Origin: Acidobacteriaceae bacterium
GTDB taxonomy: Bacteria; Acidobacteriota; Terriglobia; Bryobacterales; Bryobacteraceae
Length of the DNA: 64,000 nucleotides
Reading direction: 5' to 3'
Assembly (NCBI GenBank): GCA_019240475.1
Contig: JAFAYI010000029.1
Location: 248,001 to 312,000 of the forward strand
The notes beneath the pieces were generated by a model. The model was not told the DNA's origin. It was given only the letters and a program-made list of their open reading frames with translations, and did not search any database. The translations under genes and the position numbers were made by a program. Shown here piece by piece: positions 23,457 to 33,535 of this stretch. Each line of letters starts with the position of its first letter. Position 1 is the first letter of the stretch.

Positions 23457-26400
23457 ATGCGCCATTTTCTGCTCCCCAGTGCTGCGTTGCTGTGCCTGAT
23501 CGCTGCTGCCCCCTCCGCTTTCGCCGTCACCTGCCCGAATAGCGGCAACAACAGCACCGGAGGCACTTTTTGTAGCGGCACCATCACCACGCCGAACACC
23601 AACCCTGATAACAGCGCGCCAGTTGTTGCCAGTCCCTACCCTGCGCAGATCTCGGTTTCCGGCATGAGCGGCGCCGTTTCCAGCGTCGCGGTCAACATTG
23701 TTGGCTGGAATTTTCCGAACAGTTATCCCTACACGCTCGAGCTGATGCTAGTCTCTCCTGGCGGCCAGGCGCTCGTGTTTTTCGCGGGCAATTGCGGCGA
23801 TAATCAGCAATCGTTATCGAATTTCAACCTGACCTTGTCGGATTCGGCGAGCGGCATTCCGCCCAACGGGTACAACCAGGACTGCACAACCAACGCCAGC
23901 TACAAGCCGTATGGAAATTCGAGCTTCCTCGGCGGCTGTCCGACGTTTGCGGGCGCGACGCCGTCTTCGGCTTCCTGCGCCAACGGCAGCACCACAAACT
24001 TTACAAACACGTTTACCGGAGCAACCCCCAACGGCACCTGGAATGTCTATGCCGAAATTTACGACGACCAGGAAAACCAAGGCACGCTGCAGATCAATCT
24101 CAACCTGACAACCGAAGTCACGCAATCGGCCACCACCACCGCGGTCAGCGTGAACCCCACCGAAATCTTCAACAGCTCGCCGAATAATTCGAGCACCTTC
24201 ACGGCGACCATCACCTCTAGCGGCGGCACGGTCAACGAAGGCCAGGTGCAGTTTTATGACAACGGCGCGACAGCAGGCACACCTGTTGCGGTCTCGGGCG
24301 GCCAGGCGCAACTCGACGATATCTACGGCTCCGCGACGCCCGAGGGTCTGCATCAGATCACCGCTACTTACACGGACACAGCTTCGACTCCGAAATTCGA
24401 AACCAGCAATAATAACTCGAATCCGACGTCGCTTTTCATCGACAACCACACGAACGTCAGCAACAACGGGACTACATTTTGTAACCCCGGCACGGTCACC
24501 ATATCGGGCACCGGCAGCGATTTCACATCGCCGTATCCGCAGCATGTGTTTGTCAACGGCCTGTCCGGCAGCCTCGCGGGCGTCACGCTGGCGCTCAACG
24601 ACATCAACGAAGTGAATGGACTTCACGACTGGAAGGTGCTGCTGGTCGGCCCGGACGGAACTTCCTTTGCGCCGATGGTCTTCGCCGGCGGCTACGCGAA
24701 CGCCAGCGGGTTGACGATAAATTTGAGCGACACCGGTTCCGCTCTCCTCGCAGTCGGCACCTCCGATACTGCTCCGGCGAACAACGGTACATACCTTCCA
24801 ACCGCATACGGCACGTACACGTGGCCGACGCAGAATCAGCCAGTCTTCACGCCGCCGCAATCCGGTTACAATTACCCGCAGACGCAGGGCAGCGCGACGT
24901 TCGCTACCACGTTCGCGAGCGAGAATCTTAACAATCCCAGCGGGCCGTGGAGCCTCTATATCGCCGATGAGGGCGGCGACGCGGACACGGTCGGTGGCTA
25001 TTGTCTGACCTTCACGGTCAACAGCGGCGTGGCGACGGCAACCAGCGTCAGCGCCAGCCCCAACCCCGACATCACCAATACGCAGGCGACTTTGACCGCG
25101 ACTGTCACCGCGAATAGCGGCAGCACGCCGGTCACCAGCGGCTCCGTCAAATTCGAGCAGCAGGGCAATCCCACGCCGCTCGGCACCGCCACAGTGGACG
25201 GAAACGGCCACGCCAGCATCAATTTCACGCCTACGAGCGAAGGCGCCTATAACATCACGGCCATTTACTCGGGTGTATCCAATACTTACAATCAGAGCCA
25301 GGGTTCCACGACCTTGCAGGTGGACAATCAGACCACCGAAACGAACAATGGAAGCAACAATTATTCGTTCTGCAACCCCGGCCCCATCACCATCGGTAAC
25401 GGAAACGCAGTCCCGCAGGCGTTTCCATCTCGTGTCCAGGTCAGCGGCTTGGCGGGCGTTATCTCCGCCGTTACACTGACTCTCGATAATGTCAGCTATT
25501 CGCCCGACGCAGCCGACTTAGAGATGCTGCTCGTCGGTCCGAACACAAATAACAACATTGTCTTCTGGGGCAACGTGGGGACCGAAGACGGCGGCGCTTT
25601 TAGCAATCAGAACTTCACTATTGTGGATGGCGGATCGCTGCTGCCCGCTTCCGGTACTCCCACTGGGGGCTCCTACTCGCCCACCGCGAACAGCGGCTTT
25701 ACCCTGGCTTTCGCCTCGCCCGCTCCTTCATCTCCGAACCATGCGGCGCCTTCTGGAACAGCGACTCTCAATGGCCAGTTTCAAGGCAACACTCCGAACG
25801 GCTACTACGATTTCTATGTCCAGCAGGTTCAGAGCGCGGGCGGCGACACGGGCAGCGTGGGCGAGCACTGCGTGAACATCACCATCACGCCTCCGGCGCT
25901 CGCAATTTCTAAGACGCACACAGGCTCTTTCACGCAGGGCGATACGGCCGATACCTATACGATTACTGTCGCTAACAACGGCCCAGGCTCGACCCTCGGC
26001 ACTCTTACGCTAACCGATACGCTGCCCACCGGCATGAGCGGCGTGTCAATGAGTGAGGCGGGGAATACGGGCGGCGGCACCGGCTCGGATTGGAGCTGCA
26101 CCGCCAGCTCGACCACCTGCACTCGCACGACCGCGATGCCCAGCGGCGAGACCGATACCATCACGCTGACCGTTAGCGTTAGTTACTCGACCGCGACCGG
26201 AACCAATTCGGTGACGAACTCCGTGACGGTCTCGGGCGGCGGCGCCGGAAACTCGCCGACCGCCAGCGATCAGACGACGGTCAAGATTGGCCCGGGCTAT
26301 GTGCTCACCACGGCCGCATCGCCATCCGCCGATGGAACGGTCGTACCAAATCCGACCAACAGCGCCGGCATGCCCGCAGGCCACTACGTGCCCGGAGCGA

Positions 26401-27395
26401 CCGTCACGTTGACGGCGACCGCCAATACGGGCTATGCATTCTCGAGCTGGAGCGCCACCAATCCGAGCGATCTGTCCAGCACGACGAACAACCCGACCAC
26501 CATCACGATGAACTCGGCTACCGAGAGCGTGACGGCGAATTTCGTCGTCAACAACGTGAACGTCACCATCGGCACGTCACCGAGCGGCCTGCTGGTGAGC
26601 GTGGATGGCGGGACAGCGACGGCCGCGCCCGTGAATGTCACGTGGCAAGTGGGAAGCAATCATACGATCGCGACCAGCACGCCGCAATCGGGCGGAACGG
26701 GCATCCAGTATGTATTCACCACCTGGTCGGACGGCACAACCTCGACCAGCGACTCCGTAACTGCCAACGCCAGCACCACCTCTTACACGGCCAGCTTCCA
26801 GACGCAATACCTGCTCACCACGAGTTCGAGCCCGCCTGGCGGAGGCTCGGTCAGCGCCACAGTCAATAGCAGCCCGGCGGCCGCGAACGGCTACTATCCG
26901 TCCGGCACAATCGTCTCGCTCACCGCAATGCCGAATTCTCTGTATGCGTTCAACGGCTGGAGCGGCACGACCAGCAGTAGCAGCAATCCACTGTCGGTCA
27001 CGATGACCGCGCCTGTTAACGAGACGGCGAATTTCGTATCGACCTACACCTCGATCGGCGGTTCGGTCTCGGTCACCGAAACCGGTCTCTTATATAGCGC
27101 GCTGCTCGCAAACCCGGGAAGTCCGGGCAGTCCAGGCGGAGGAACGACTACCTTCACCATCACAAACACCAGCGGCGCCACTATCACGGGGCCGATTCAG
27201 ATCGCGCTGACGAATCTGCCGGCCGGCGTTACCGGGGCAAACAATACCGGAACGTTCAACGGCAGTCCTTACTGGACCGTGCCGAACAGTAGCTCTCTTG
27301 CCAGCGGCGCATCCATCACGGTCATCGTGCAATTGAATTACCCGAGCACCACGGCCGTTTCCACCACGCCTGCAGTCTACACAGGGAGTCTCTAA
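23457..27395 (+). CDS. Giant secreted P-domain / Ig-like / DUF11 / InlB-repeat protein (copy 1)
   Basis: A 1312-residue exported protein. Layout: signal peptide (about 1-24); P/proprotein-convertase-like beta domain (about 45-220; YPYTLELMLVSPGGQALVFF); Ig-like domain (about 223-325); second P domain (about 330-520); Ig-like domain (about 525-620; GSVKFEQQGNPTPLGTATVD); third P domain (about 630-815); DUF11 domain (about 818-945; TYTITVANNGPGSTLGTLTL). Three InlB-B-like repeats with intervening PEGA-like strands follow (about 950-1195), then a C-terminal domain shared with two other proteins here. No catalytic domain is visible, so a surface or matrix role is inferred. The first ATG is used; a TTG one codon earlier is also possible. 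Its stop overlaps the next ATG (TAATG). Confidence 0.8.
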   Translation: MRHFLLPSAALLCLIAAAPSAFAVTCPNSGNNSTGGTFCSGTITTPNTNPDNSAPVVASPYPAQISVSGMSGAVSSVAVNIVGWNFPNSYPYTLELMLVSPGGQALVFFAGNCGDNQQSLSNFNLTLSDSASGIPPNGYNQDCTTNASYKPYGNSSFLGGCPTFAGATPSSASCANGSTTNFTNTFTGATPNGTWNVYAEIYDDQENQGTLQINLNLTTEVTQSATTTAVSVNPTEIFNSSPNNSSTFTATITSSGGTVNEGQVQFYDNGATAGTPVAVSGGQAQLDDIYGSATPEGLHQITATYTDTASTPKFETSNNNSNPTSLFIDNHTNVSNNGTTFCNPGTVTISGTGSDFTSPYPQHVFVNGLSGSLAGVTLALNDINEVNGLHDWKVLLVGPDGTSFAPMVFAGGYANASGLTINLSDTGSALLAVGTSDTAPANNGTYLPTAYGTYTWPTQNQPVFTPPQSGYNYPQTQGSATFATTFASENLNNPSGPWSLYIADEGGDADTVGGYCLTFTVNSGVATATSVSASPNPDITNTQATLTATVTANSGSTPVTSGSVKFEQQGNPTPLGTATVDGNGHASINFTPTSEGAYNITAIYSGVSNTYNQSQGSTTLQVDNQTTETNNGSNNYSFCNPGPITIGNGNAVPQAFPSRVQVSGLAGVISAVTLTLDNVSYSPDAADLEMLLVGPNTNNNIVFWGNVGTEDGGAFSNQNFTIVDGGSLLPASGTPTGGSYSPTANSGFTLAFASPAPSSPNHAAPSGTATLNGQFQGNTPNGYYDFYVQQVQSAGGDTGSVGEHCVNITITPPALAISKTHTGSFTQGDTADTYTITVANNGPGSTLGTLTLTDTLPTGMSGVSMSEAGNTGGGTGSDWSCTASSTTCTRTTAMPSGETDTITLTVSVSYSTATGTNSVTNSVTVSGGGAGNSPTASDQTTVKIGPGYVLTTAASPSADGTVVPNPTNSAGMPAGHYVPGATVTLTATANTGYAFSSWSATNPSDLSSTTNNPTTITMNSATESVTANFVVNNVNVTIGTSPSGLLVSVDGGTATAAPVNVTWQVGSNHTIATSTPQSGGTGIQYVFTTWSDGTTSTSDSVTANASTTSYTASFQTQYLLTTSSSPPGGGSVSATVNSSPAAANGYYPSGTIVSLTAMPNSLYAFNGWSGTTSSSSNPLSVTMTAPVNETANFVSTYTSIGGSVSVTETGLLYSALLANPGSPGSPGGGTTTFTITNTSGATITGPIQIALTNLPAGVTGANNTGTFNGSPYWTVPNSSSLASGASITVIVQLNYPSTTAVSTTPAVYTGSL
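23655..24420 (+). repeat. Near-identical DNA block shared by the two giant paralogues (copy 1)
   Basis: About 765 bases coding for the first P domain and first Ig-like domain are nearly identical at DNA level to 30340-31105 (constant offset of 6685 bases). Just beyond about 24425 the two genes diverge clearly while remaining homologous. Boundaries were set by eye. Confidence 0.75.
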
Positions 27396-29788
27396 TGCGA
27401 CGAATAAACCATAGACTCACACTGATCTCCGCAGGCATTCTGGCTTTGAGCGCGCTTTCTTCCGGCGCGTTCGCGCAATCCACCGGTTATCTAGTAACAG
27501 TCAATACCAATTCGGTGCAAGGCCAGCAGGGAACCATCGATCTGCAGTTCAACGCGGGCGCTCTCACCACGCAAAACGCTTGCGTCACCATCAGCAATTT
27601 CTCTACCGATGGAAGTCTGCAGACTCCATCTTCGACGAACGGCAGCGTTACGGGAACGCTCGGAACCAGCCTTACTATCAATAACGGCAACGGCGGTTGC
27701 ACGAGCGGGACCACCTACAGCGCATCGACCTTGAACGAATATAGCCAGCCCATCACGTTCGGCACGACCTTGTCGTTCTACGTGACGTTCGCCGGTCCCG
27801 GTGTAACCAATCCGGCAGGCAACAACAATGGCAACTCGGGAAGCAGCTTCGGCGTCGCATTCACGAGCGGCGGCAGCGCGGCCCTGACCGGCGACCCCAG
27901 TAACTTCGCCGGGACCATCGCGCTCAACCCGGATGGCACACTCACGCCAGCCGACTTGGCTGGGCCCGGCAACACATCGTCTCTCGTTACGATTCAAGCG
28001 GCGGAGCTGGTAACGGTCGGAACCTCGCCCACAGGCCTCTCGTTCTCCGTCGATAGCACGTCCTATTCGGCGAGCCAGACCTTCCCGTGGGTCATAGGCA
28101 GCCAGCACACGTTGACCACCACCTCGCCGCAGGCCGGTTCGACGGGGACTGAATATATCTTCAATCAGTGGTCCGATAACACGACGTCTACGACCGACAA
28201 CATCACGGTTTCCACCGGCACGACCAGTTACACGGCGCAGTTCAATACTTACTATCTATTGACGACGTCTGTAAGTCCTTCGGCTACCGATGGCTCGGTC
28301 GGTGCAAGTTCTACCGCGACGCCGGTCAGCGGTTATTATCCCTCGGGTTCGCAGGTTACGCTCACCGCGACAGCCAATACCGGCTACAACTTCTCGAATT
28401 GGACCGGCACGACCAACAGCTCCACCAATCCGCTGCAGGTCACGATGAGCGGCCCCGTTACGGAAACCGCGAATTTCGTCACCAATACCGTCAATGTGAC
28501 GATTGGCACGTCACCTTCCGGCCGGTCGGTGAGCGTGGATGGCGGCGCCCCGCAAACCGCTCCCGTGCACGCCACCTGGCAAGTAGGCAGTAATCACACC
28601 ATCAGCACCAGTTCCCCGCAAGGGACGGGCGGGACAGAGTACATCTTCAGCGGCTGGTCGGATGGAACAACGTCCACGACCGACAGCGTGACCGCTTCGG
28701 CGAGCGTCACCTCTTACACAGCGAGCTTCGGAACCTACTATTTGTTGACCACCGCCGCCAGCCCCTCGGCGGACGGCAGCGTGGGGGCGAGTTCCAGTTC
28801 GACTCCCGTCAACGGCTACTACCCGTCGGGCGCGCAAGTGACGCTGACGGCGACAACTTCGGGGGCCGCTTATAAATTCAGCAACTGGACCGGCACGAAG
28901 TCCAGTTCCACGAATCCACTGGTGGTCACCATGACCGGCCCGACGTCCGAGACTGCGAACTTCGTCGCGAACAACATCAGCGTTACGATCGCGACCTCGC
29001 CCGCCTCGGGTCCGCTGGTCAGCGTGGATGGGGGCGCCGCGCAGGCAGGGCCTATCCATGTAACTTGGGTGGGCGGCAGCCAACACACCATAAGTACGAC
29101 TACTCCACAGAACGGGCCCGGAACGATCTATCAGTTCACGCAATGGCTCCCCGATAACGGAGCTATCTCGCACACAGTAACTGCGCCGGCGACCAACGTC
29201 ACTTACACGGCAGTCTTCTCGGTGCATTATTTGTTGACGGCTTCGGTCTCGCCAACGGGGGCAGGAACGACACAGCCCGGCACCGCCGGCCCGTACTATG
29301 CCCCGGGCACGGTCGTGACTATGACCGCGATGCCCAATGCCGGGTATAACTTCCAGAACTGGACGGGCCCGGTCGCCAACGCCAACAGCGCGTCCACCAC
29401 CGTCACCATGAATGGACCGGAAACCGTGACGGCCAACTTCACTGAAGGCCCGACCACATTGACGGGATCGCTCTCGGGGAAGACCGGCGCCTTGTCCTCG
29501 CGAGTCTGGAACTTCTATACGAGCAATAGCGGACCCGGCGCGGCGAATAATGCCGAGATCACCAGCTTGACGTTCACGCAAACCGCGGGGCCGTCCTGCA
29601 CTCCAACAGTAACGACGCCGCTTCCGGTGGTGCTTGGAAATTATGCGCCGTCGGGTGTGAAATACACCAATGTCACGATCAATTTCGGTAGCTGCTCCGC
29701 GGCGGCTCGCTTCTCGGCGAGCGCCCGTTTGACCGCGAATCAAGGGGCGGTTACCGGCACGATCACGGTTCCCAGTCAGGCGCCATAA
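27395..29788 (+). CDS. Secreted NF038129-like head fused to InlB/PEGA repeats
   Basis: This 797-residue exported protein has a signal peptide at about 1-27. Residues 30-200 resemble the PEP-CTERM protein at 33536-34216 (YLVTVNTNSVQGQQGTIDLQ; NEYSQPITFGTTLSFYVTF; TIALNPDGT). From about 210 to 685 come alternating PEGA-like strands (VTIGTSPSGRSVSVDGGAPQ) and InlB-B-like repeats (YYPSGSQVTLTATANTGYNF, then SNWTGTT), about three to four pairs. The end (about 690-797) is a different beta domain containing two Cys. No PEP-CTERM or transmembrane anchor is present. It is coupled to the giant gene by a one-base overlap (TAATG) and precedes a 353-base gap. Confidence 0.75.
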   Translation: MRRINHRLTLISAGILALSALSSGAFAQSTGYLVTVNTNSVQGQQGTIDLQFNAGALTTQNACVTISNFSTDGSLQTPSSTNGSVTGTLGTSLTINNGNGGCTSGTTYSASTLNEYSQPITFGTTLSFYVTFAGPGVTNPAGNNNGNSGSSFGVAFTSGGSAALTGDPSNFAGTIALNPDGTLTPADLAGPGNTSSLVTIQAAELVTVGTSPTGLSFSVDSTSYSASQTFPWVIGSQHTLTTTSPQAGSTGTEYIFNQWSDNTTSTTDNITVSTGTTSYTAQFNTYYLLTTSVSPSATDGSVGASSTATPVSGYYPSGSQVTLTATANTGYNFSNWTGTTNSSTNPLQVTMSGPVTETANFVTNTVNVTIGTSPSGRSVSVDGGAPQTAPVHATWQVGSNHTISTSSPQGTGGTEYIFSGWSDGTTSTTDSVTASASVTSYTASFGTYYLLTTAASPSADGSVGASSSSTPVNGYYPSGAQVTLTATTSGAAYKFSNWTGTKSSSTNPLVVTMTGPTSETANFVANNISVTIATSPASGPLVSVDGGAAQAGPIHVTWVGGSQHTISTTTPQNGPGTIYQFTQWLPDNGAISHTVTAPATNVTYTAVFSVHYLLTASVSPTGAGTTQPGTAGPYYAPGTVVTMTAMPNAGYNFQNWTGPVANANSASTTVTMNGPETVTANFTEGPTTLTGSLSGKTGALSSRVWNFYTSNSGPGAANNAEITSLTFTQTAGPSCTPTVTTPLPVVLGNYAPSGVKYTNVTINFGSCSAAARFSASARLTANQGAVTGTITVPSQAP

Positions 29789-30141
29789 AGCGACCACGAG
29801 CACCTAAGAACCTTACGGCAAGAGGGCATTCCGCACCATAACTTACCTGTCAGATGCCCTCTGCGACCGATATAGTACTAGACCGCGAGCAACACTTAAT
29901 CGAGGACAGTAGATCGGTAACTCCCTCTATTGTTACCGGAAAAATGCACTGAAAATCTGTTTTATAACCCTTATTTTCCCCTTAAAATCCCCCCGGCAGT
30001 CCTGCAATTCCCCTAACGGTCCTAAGTGAAATTGAGTATGCCGTTTCGTAAACCGCCATGCTACAGTTGGTTCGTTTCATAAAAAATGGCGCAAGAGCTA
30101 TTCTTTTCGCGCCATTGTGTCACTGGAGAGGGAATCGTTCT
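29789..30141. other. Intergenic region, 353 bases, between the two cassette copies
   Basis: The left part holds an inverted repeat (29821-29862) that could end copy 1 transcription. The middle is AT-richer than the surroundings (T- and A-runs near 29940-29985). The right part holds an eight-pair hairpin, AATGGCGC/GCGCCATT (30085-30092 with 30109-30116), which would lie in the 5' leader of the second giant gene, 25 bases before its ATG. No gene, tRNA or known riboswitch pattern was recognised. Confidence 0.5.
29821..29862 (+). terminator. Possible terminator hairpin after cassette copy 1
   Basis: AGAGGGCAT (29821-29829) pairs perfectly with ATGCCCTCT (29854-29862), with a 24-base loop, and the stem can extend by GC pairs across one bulged A. 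It lies 33 bases after the stop codon. There is no T-run, so a factor-dependent stop or an mRNA-stability role is as likely as intrinsic termination. Confidence 0.4.
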
Positions 30142-33100
30142 ATGCGCAATTACCTGTTGTTCAGTGCTGCTGCAGTTTTCCTCATGGCTTCGGGAAAATA
30201 TGCGCAAGCGGCAACCTGCCCAAATGGCAGCAATACCACCACGAGCGGCACTTTTTGTAGCGGCACCATCACGACGCCGAACACCAACCCTGATAGCAGC
30301 GCGCCCGTTGTCGCCAGTCCTTACCCGTCGACCATTTCCGTCAGCGGCATGAGCGGCGCGGTTTCGGGCGTCTCGGTCAACATCGTCGGCTGGAATTTTC
30401 CGAACAGTTATCCCTACACGCTCGAGCTGATGCTGGTCTCGCCTAGCGGCCAGGCGCTCGTGTTTTTCGCAGGCAATTGCGGCGACAATCAGCAATCGTT
30501 ATCGAATTTCAACCTGACCTTGTCGGATTCGGCGAGCGGCATTCCGCCCAACGGGTACAACCAGGACTGCACAAGCAACGCCAGCTACAAGCCCTATGGG
30601 AATTCGAGCTTCCTCGGCGGCTGCCCGACGTTTGCCGGCGCGACGCCGTCTTCGGCTTCCTGCGCCAACGGCAGCACCGTCAATTTTACGAACACGTTTA
30701 CCGGCGCAACTCCGAACGGCAATTGGAATGTCTATGCCGAAATTTACGACGACCAGGAAAACCAGGGCACGCTGCAGATCAATCTCAACCTGACAACCGA
30801 GGTCTCGCAATCGGCGACCACAACAGCCGTCAGCGCCAACCCCACCGATATCTTCAACAGCTCGCCGAATAATTCGAGCACCTTCACGGCGACCATTACT
30901 TCGAGCGGCGGCACGGTCAATGAAGGCCAGGTGCAGTTCTACGACAACGGGGCAACCGCAGGGACGCCGGTGGCGGTTTCGGGCGGCCAGGCGCAACTCG
31001 ACGATATCTACGGCTCCGGCGCCGCCGAAGGCCTGCATAAGATCACCGCGACTTACACCGATACGGCTTCGAATCCGAAGTTCGAGACGAGCAACAACAA
31101 CTCGAATCCCACGCTGATTTACATCAACAACCACACCGCGGTGAGCAACAACGGCTACACCTTCTGCAACAGCGGAACAGTGACGGTTGCAAACAGTGGC
31201 AACACCACCCCGTATCCGCAGCACGTCTACGTGACCGGCCTGTCGGGCAGCCTCGCGGGCCTCACGCTGCAACTGAACAACATCAATACCAACTACGGCC
31301 TGGTGGATTGGAAAGTGCTGTTGGTCGCGCCGGACGGCACGTCGTTTGTACCGATGGCGTACGCGGGCGGCTATGCGTCCGAGAGCGGCCTGACGTTCTC
31401 GCTCAGCGACAACGCGAGCAACTATCTCGCGCAGGGATCCTCCGACACCGCGCCTTCGAACAACGCCAGCTATCTGCCGACGGCTTACAGCACCTACACA
31501 TGGCCGAGCGAAGGCGACACGCTGTTTGGGCCTCCGCAATCCGGCTACAACTACCCCTATAGCGTCGGCACCGCGACCTTCGCCTCCACGTTTGCGAGCG
31601 AGAATCTCAACTCTTCGCAGATGAGCGGGCAGGAGTGGAGCCTCTACATCGCCGACCAGGGCGGCGACTCCGACACAGTGGGCGGCTACTGCCTGACGTT
31701 TGTCACCAATAACGCGGCCAGCACAACGACGTTGGTTTCAGCGAGCCCCAATCCCGATATCACGAACACGCAAGTGACTTTGACGGCTACCGTCACGACG
31801 AACGGCGGAAGCACGCCGGTGACCAGCGGATCGGTCAAGTTCGAGCAGCAGGGCAACCCGACGCCGCTCGGCACTGCCACGCTCAACGGCAGCGGCCAGG
31901 CCAGCATCACGTTCACGCCTACGAGCGAAGGCCAATACAACATTACGGCGATCTACGCCGGCGTCTCCGGCACCTACGACACCAGCCAAGGTTCTACCAC
32001 GCTGCAGGTTGACAACCAGACCGCGGTCAGCGGGACGACTTACTGCAACCCCGGAACCATCACCATTAGCGCCAGCAGCAAGGTTCCGCAGCAGTATCCG
32101 TCGCGCGTGCTGGTGCAGAATATCGCGGGCGTCGTTTCCAACGTAACCGTCACTCTCGACGGCGTGACTTACTCCGATTCGCAGGATCTCGAGATGATGC
32201 TGGCCGGGCCGAACAGCTCGAACAACATCGTCTTCTGGGGCAACGCAGGCGGCGACGGCGCGATCAGCAATCAGAATTACACGATCGCGGACGGCGGCTC
32301 GCCGATTTCGGCCTCTAATACGCCGAGCTCCGGCACATATTCGCCGACGGTCTATTCCAGTCCCTACACGATCGCTTTTGCAGCACCTGCTCCGGCGAGC
32401 CCGAATCTCGCGCCTCCCACGGGGACTGCCACCCTTAACAGCCAGTTCGACAACACCAGTCCGAACGGCTACTGGAGCTTCTACGTCATGGAGCCTTCGG
32501 CGGGCGGCGACCACGGCAGCGTCGGCGAGCACTGCATCAACCTGACGATTACGCCTCCAGCGTTGGCCATTACCAAGAGCCACACGGGCAGCTTCACGCA
32601 GGGCGATGCGTCGGATACTTACACCATCACAGTGACCAACAATGGCCCGGGCTCGACACTTGGCACTCTGACACTCGCCGACACGCTGCCAACCGGGATG
32701 TCGGCGGTCACGATGAGCGAAACGGGCCACACGGGCGGTGGCAGCGGATCTGACTGGAGCTGCACGGTATCCTCCGCTAGCTGCACGCGCACGACGGCCA
32801 TGGCGCAGGGTGAAACCGACACCATCACTCTGACGGTGAGCGTCAGCTACTCGACCCCCACCGGCACGAACGCGGTCACCAATTCGGTGAGCGTTTCGGG
32901 CGGCGGAACTTCGGGAACGCAGACGGCGAACGACCAGACCACGATTAACGTCGGCCCCGGATATGCGCTGAATATCAGCGTGAATCCGTCAGGGGCTGGC
33001 ACGGTGACACCGAACCCGACCAACAGCGCGGGATTGGCGGCGGGTCACTACGTACCGGGCGCCACCGTAACGCTGACGGCGAACCCGGTTGCTCCTTACG

Positions 33101-33534
33101 GGTTCTCGAGCTGGAGCGGCAGCGCGGATCTGTCGAGCACAACGGCGAACCCGACCACCATCACGATGAACTCGGCCACGGAAAATGTCACGGCGAACTT
33201 CGTCGTCAAATACACCAACGTGACCAGTTCGGTGCAAGTCACTTCGACCGGCTTCACGTACAACCGGTTCAGCAAGCAGGGAACGGAGACCGTCACGGTC
33301 AAGAACATCAGCGGCCAGACGATTTCGGGCGCGGTGCAATTGGTGATCACCGGCCTGCCAGCCGGCGTAACCGCCGTCAACAACACCGGCACGTTCCAAG
33401 GCAATCCGTATTGGACAGTGACAACGGGCTCGCTCGCTCCGGGAGCTTCCGCGCAAGCCGTCGTGACTCTCGCGTACGCGAGCAGCACAAACTTTACAGC
33501 AACTAACTCAGTTTACTCGGGGACCTTACAATAA
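30142..33534 (+). CDS. Giant secreted P-domain / Ig-like / DUF11 protein (copy 2)
   Basis: A 1130-residue paralogue of the 23457-27395 gene. The order is: signal peptide (about 1-24), P domain, Ig-like, P domain, Ig-like, P domain, DUF11 (TYTITVTNNGPGSTLGTLTL), one InlB-like repeat (about 955-1020, HYVPGATVTLTANPVAPYGF) and the shared C-terminal domain (about 1025-1130, NISGQTISGAVQLVITGLPA). Compared with copy 1 it lacks the two extra repeat units, which explains the length difference. ATG at 30142 starts a proper signal peptide; an earlier in-frame ATG at 30058 would put 28 polar residues before it. The next gene starts one base after its stop. Confidence 0.8.
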   Translation: MRNYLLFSAAAVFLMASGKYAQAATCPNGSNTTTSGTFCSGTITTPNTNPDSSAPVVASPYPSTISVSGMSGAVSGVSVNIVGWNFPNSYPYTLELMLVSPSGQALVFFAGNCGDNQQSLSNFNLTLSDSASGIPPNGYNQDCTSNASYKPYGNSSFLGGCPTFAGATPSSASCANGSTVNFTNTFTGATPNGNWNVYAEIYDDQENQGTLQINLNLTTEVSQSATTTAVSANPTDIFNSSPNNSSTFTATITSSGGTVNEGQVQFYDNGATAGTPVAVSGGQAQLDDIYGSGAAEGLHKITATYTDTASNPKFETSNNNSNPTLIYINNHTAVSNNGYTFCNSGTVTVANSGNTTPYPQHVYVTGLSGSLAGLTLQLNNINTNYGLVDWKVLLVAPDGTSFVPMAYAGGYASESGLTFSLSDNASNYLAQGSSDTAPSNNASYLPTAYSTYTWPSEGDTLFGPPQSGYNYPYSVGTATFASTFASENLNSSQMSGQEWSLYIADQGGDSDTVGGYCLTFVTNNAASTTTLVSASPNPDITNTQVTLTATVTTNGGSTPVTSGSVKFEQQGNPTPLGTATLNGSGQASITFTPTSEGQYNITAIYAGVSGTYDTSQGSTTLQVDNQTAVSGTTYCNPGTITISASSKVPQQYPSRVLVQNIAGVVSNVTVTLDGVTYSDSQDLEMMLAGPNSSNNIVFWGNAGGDGAISNQNYTIADGGSPISASNTPSSGTYSPTVYSSPYTIAFAAPAPASPNLAPPTGTATLNSQFDNTSPNGYWSFYVMEPSAGGDHGSVGEHCINLTITPPALAITKSHTGSFTQGDASDTYTITVTNNGPGSTLGTLTLADTLPTGMSAVTMSETGHTGGGSGSDWSCTVSSASCTRTTAMAQGETDTITLTVSVSYSTPTGTNAVTNSVSVSGGGTSGTQTANDQTTINVGPGYALNISVNPSGAGTVTPNPTNSAGLAAGHYVPGATVTLTANPVAPYGFSSWSGSADLSSTTANPTTITMNSATENVTANFVVKYTNVTSSVQVTSTGFTYNRFSKQGTETVTVKNISGQTISGAVQLVITGLPAGVTAVNNTGTFQGNPYWTVTTGSLAPGASAQAVVTLAYASSTNFTATNSVYSGTLQ
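30340..31105 (+). repeat. Near-identical DNA block shared by the two giant paralogues (copy 2)
   Basis: Second copy of the block at 23655-24420. Long stretches match base for base (for example around 30507-30565 against 23822-23880), with mainly third-position changes. Similarity is distinctly lower on the 3' side. Confidence 0.75.
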
Positions 33535-33535
33535 C

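Noticed and set aside
23814..29803. Long antisense reading frames of 430-465 codons inside the giant secreted genes
   Set aside because: They are Arg/Ala/Gly-rich, have no domain pattern, and sit opposite clearly coding, domain-rich frames. High GC with biased third positions produces such shadows.
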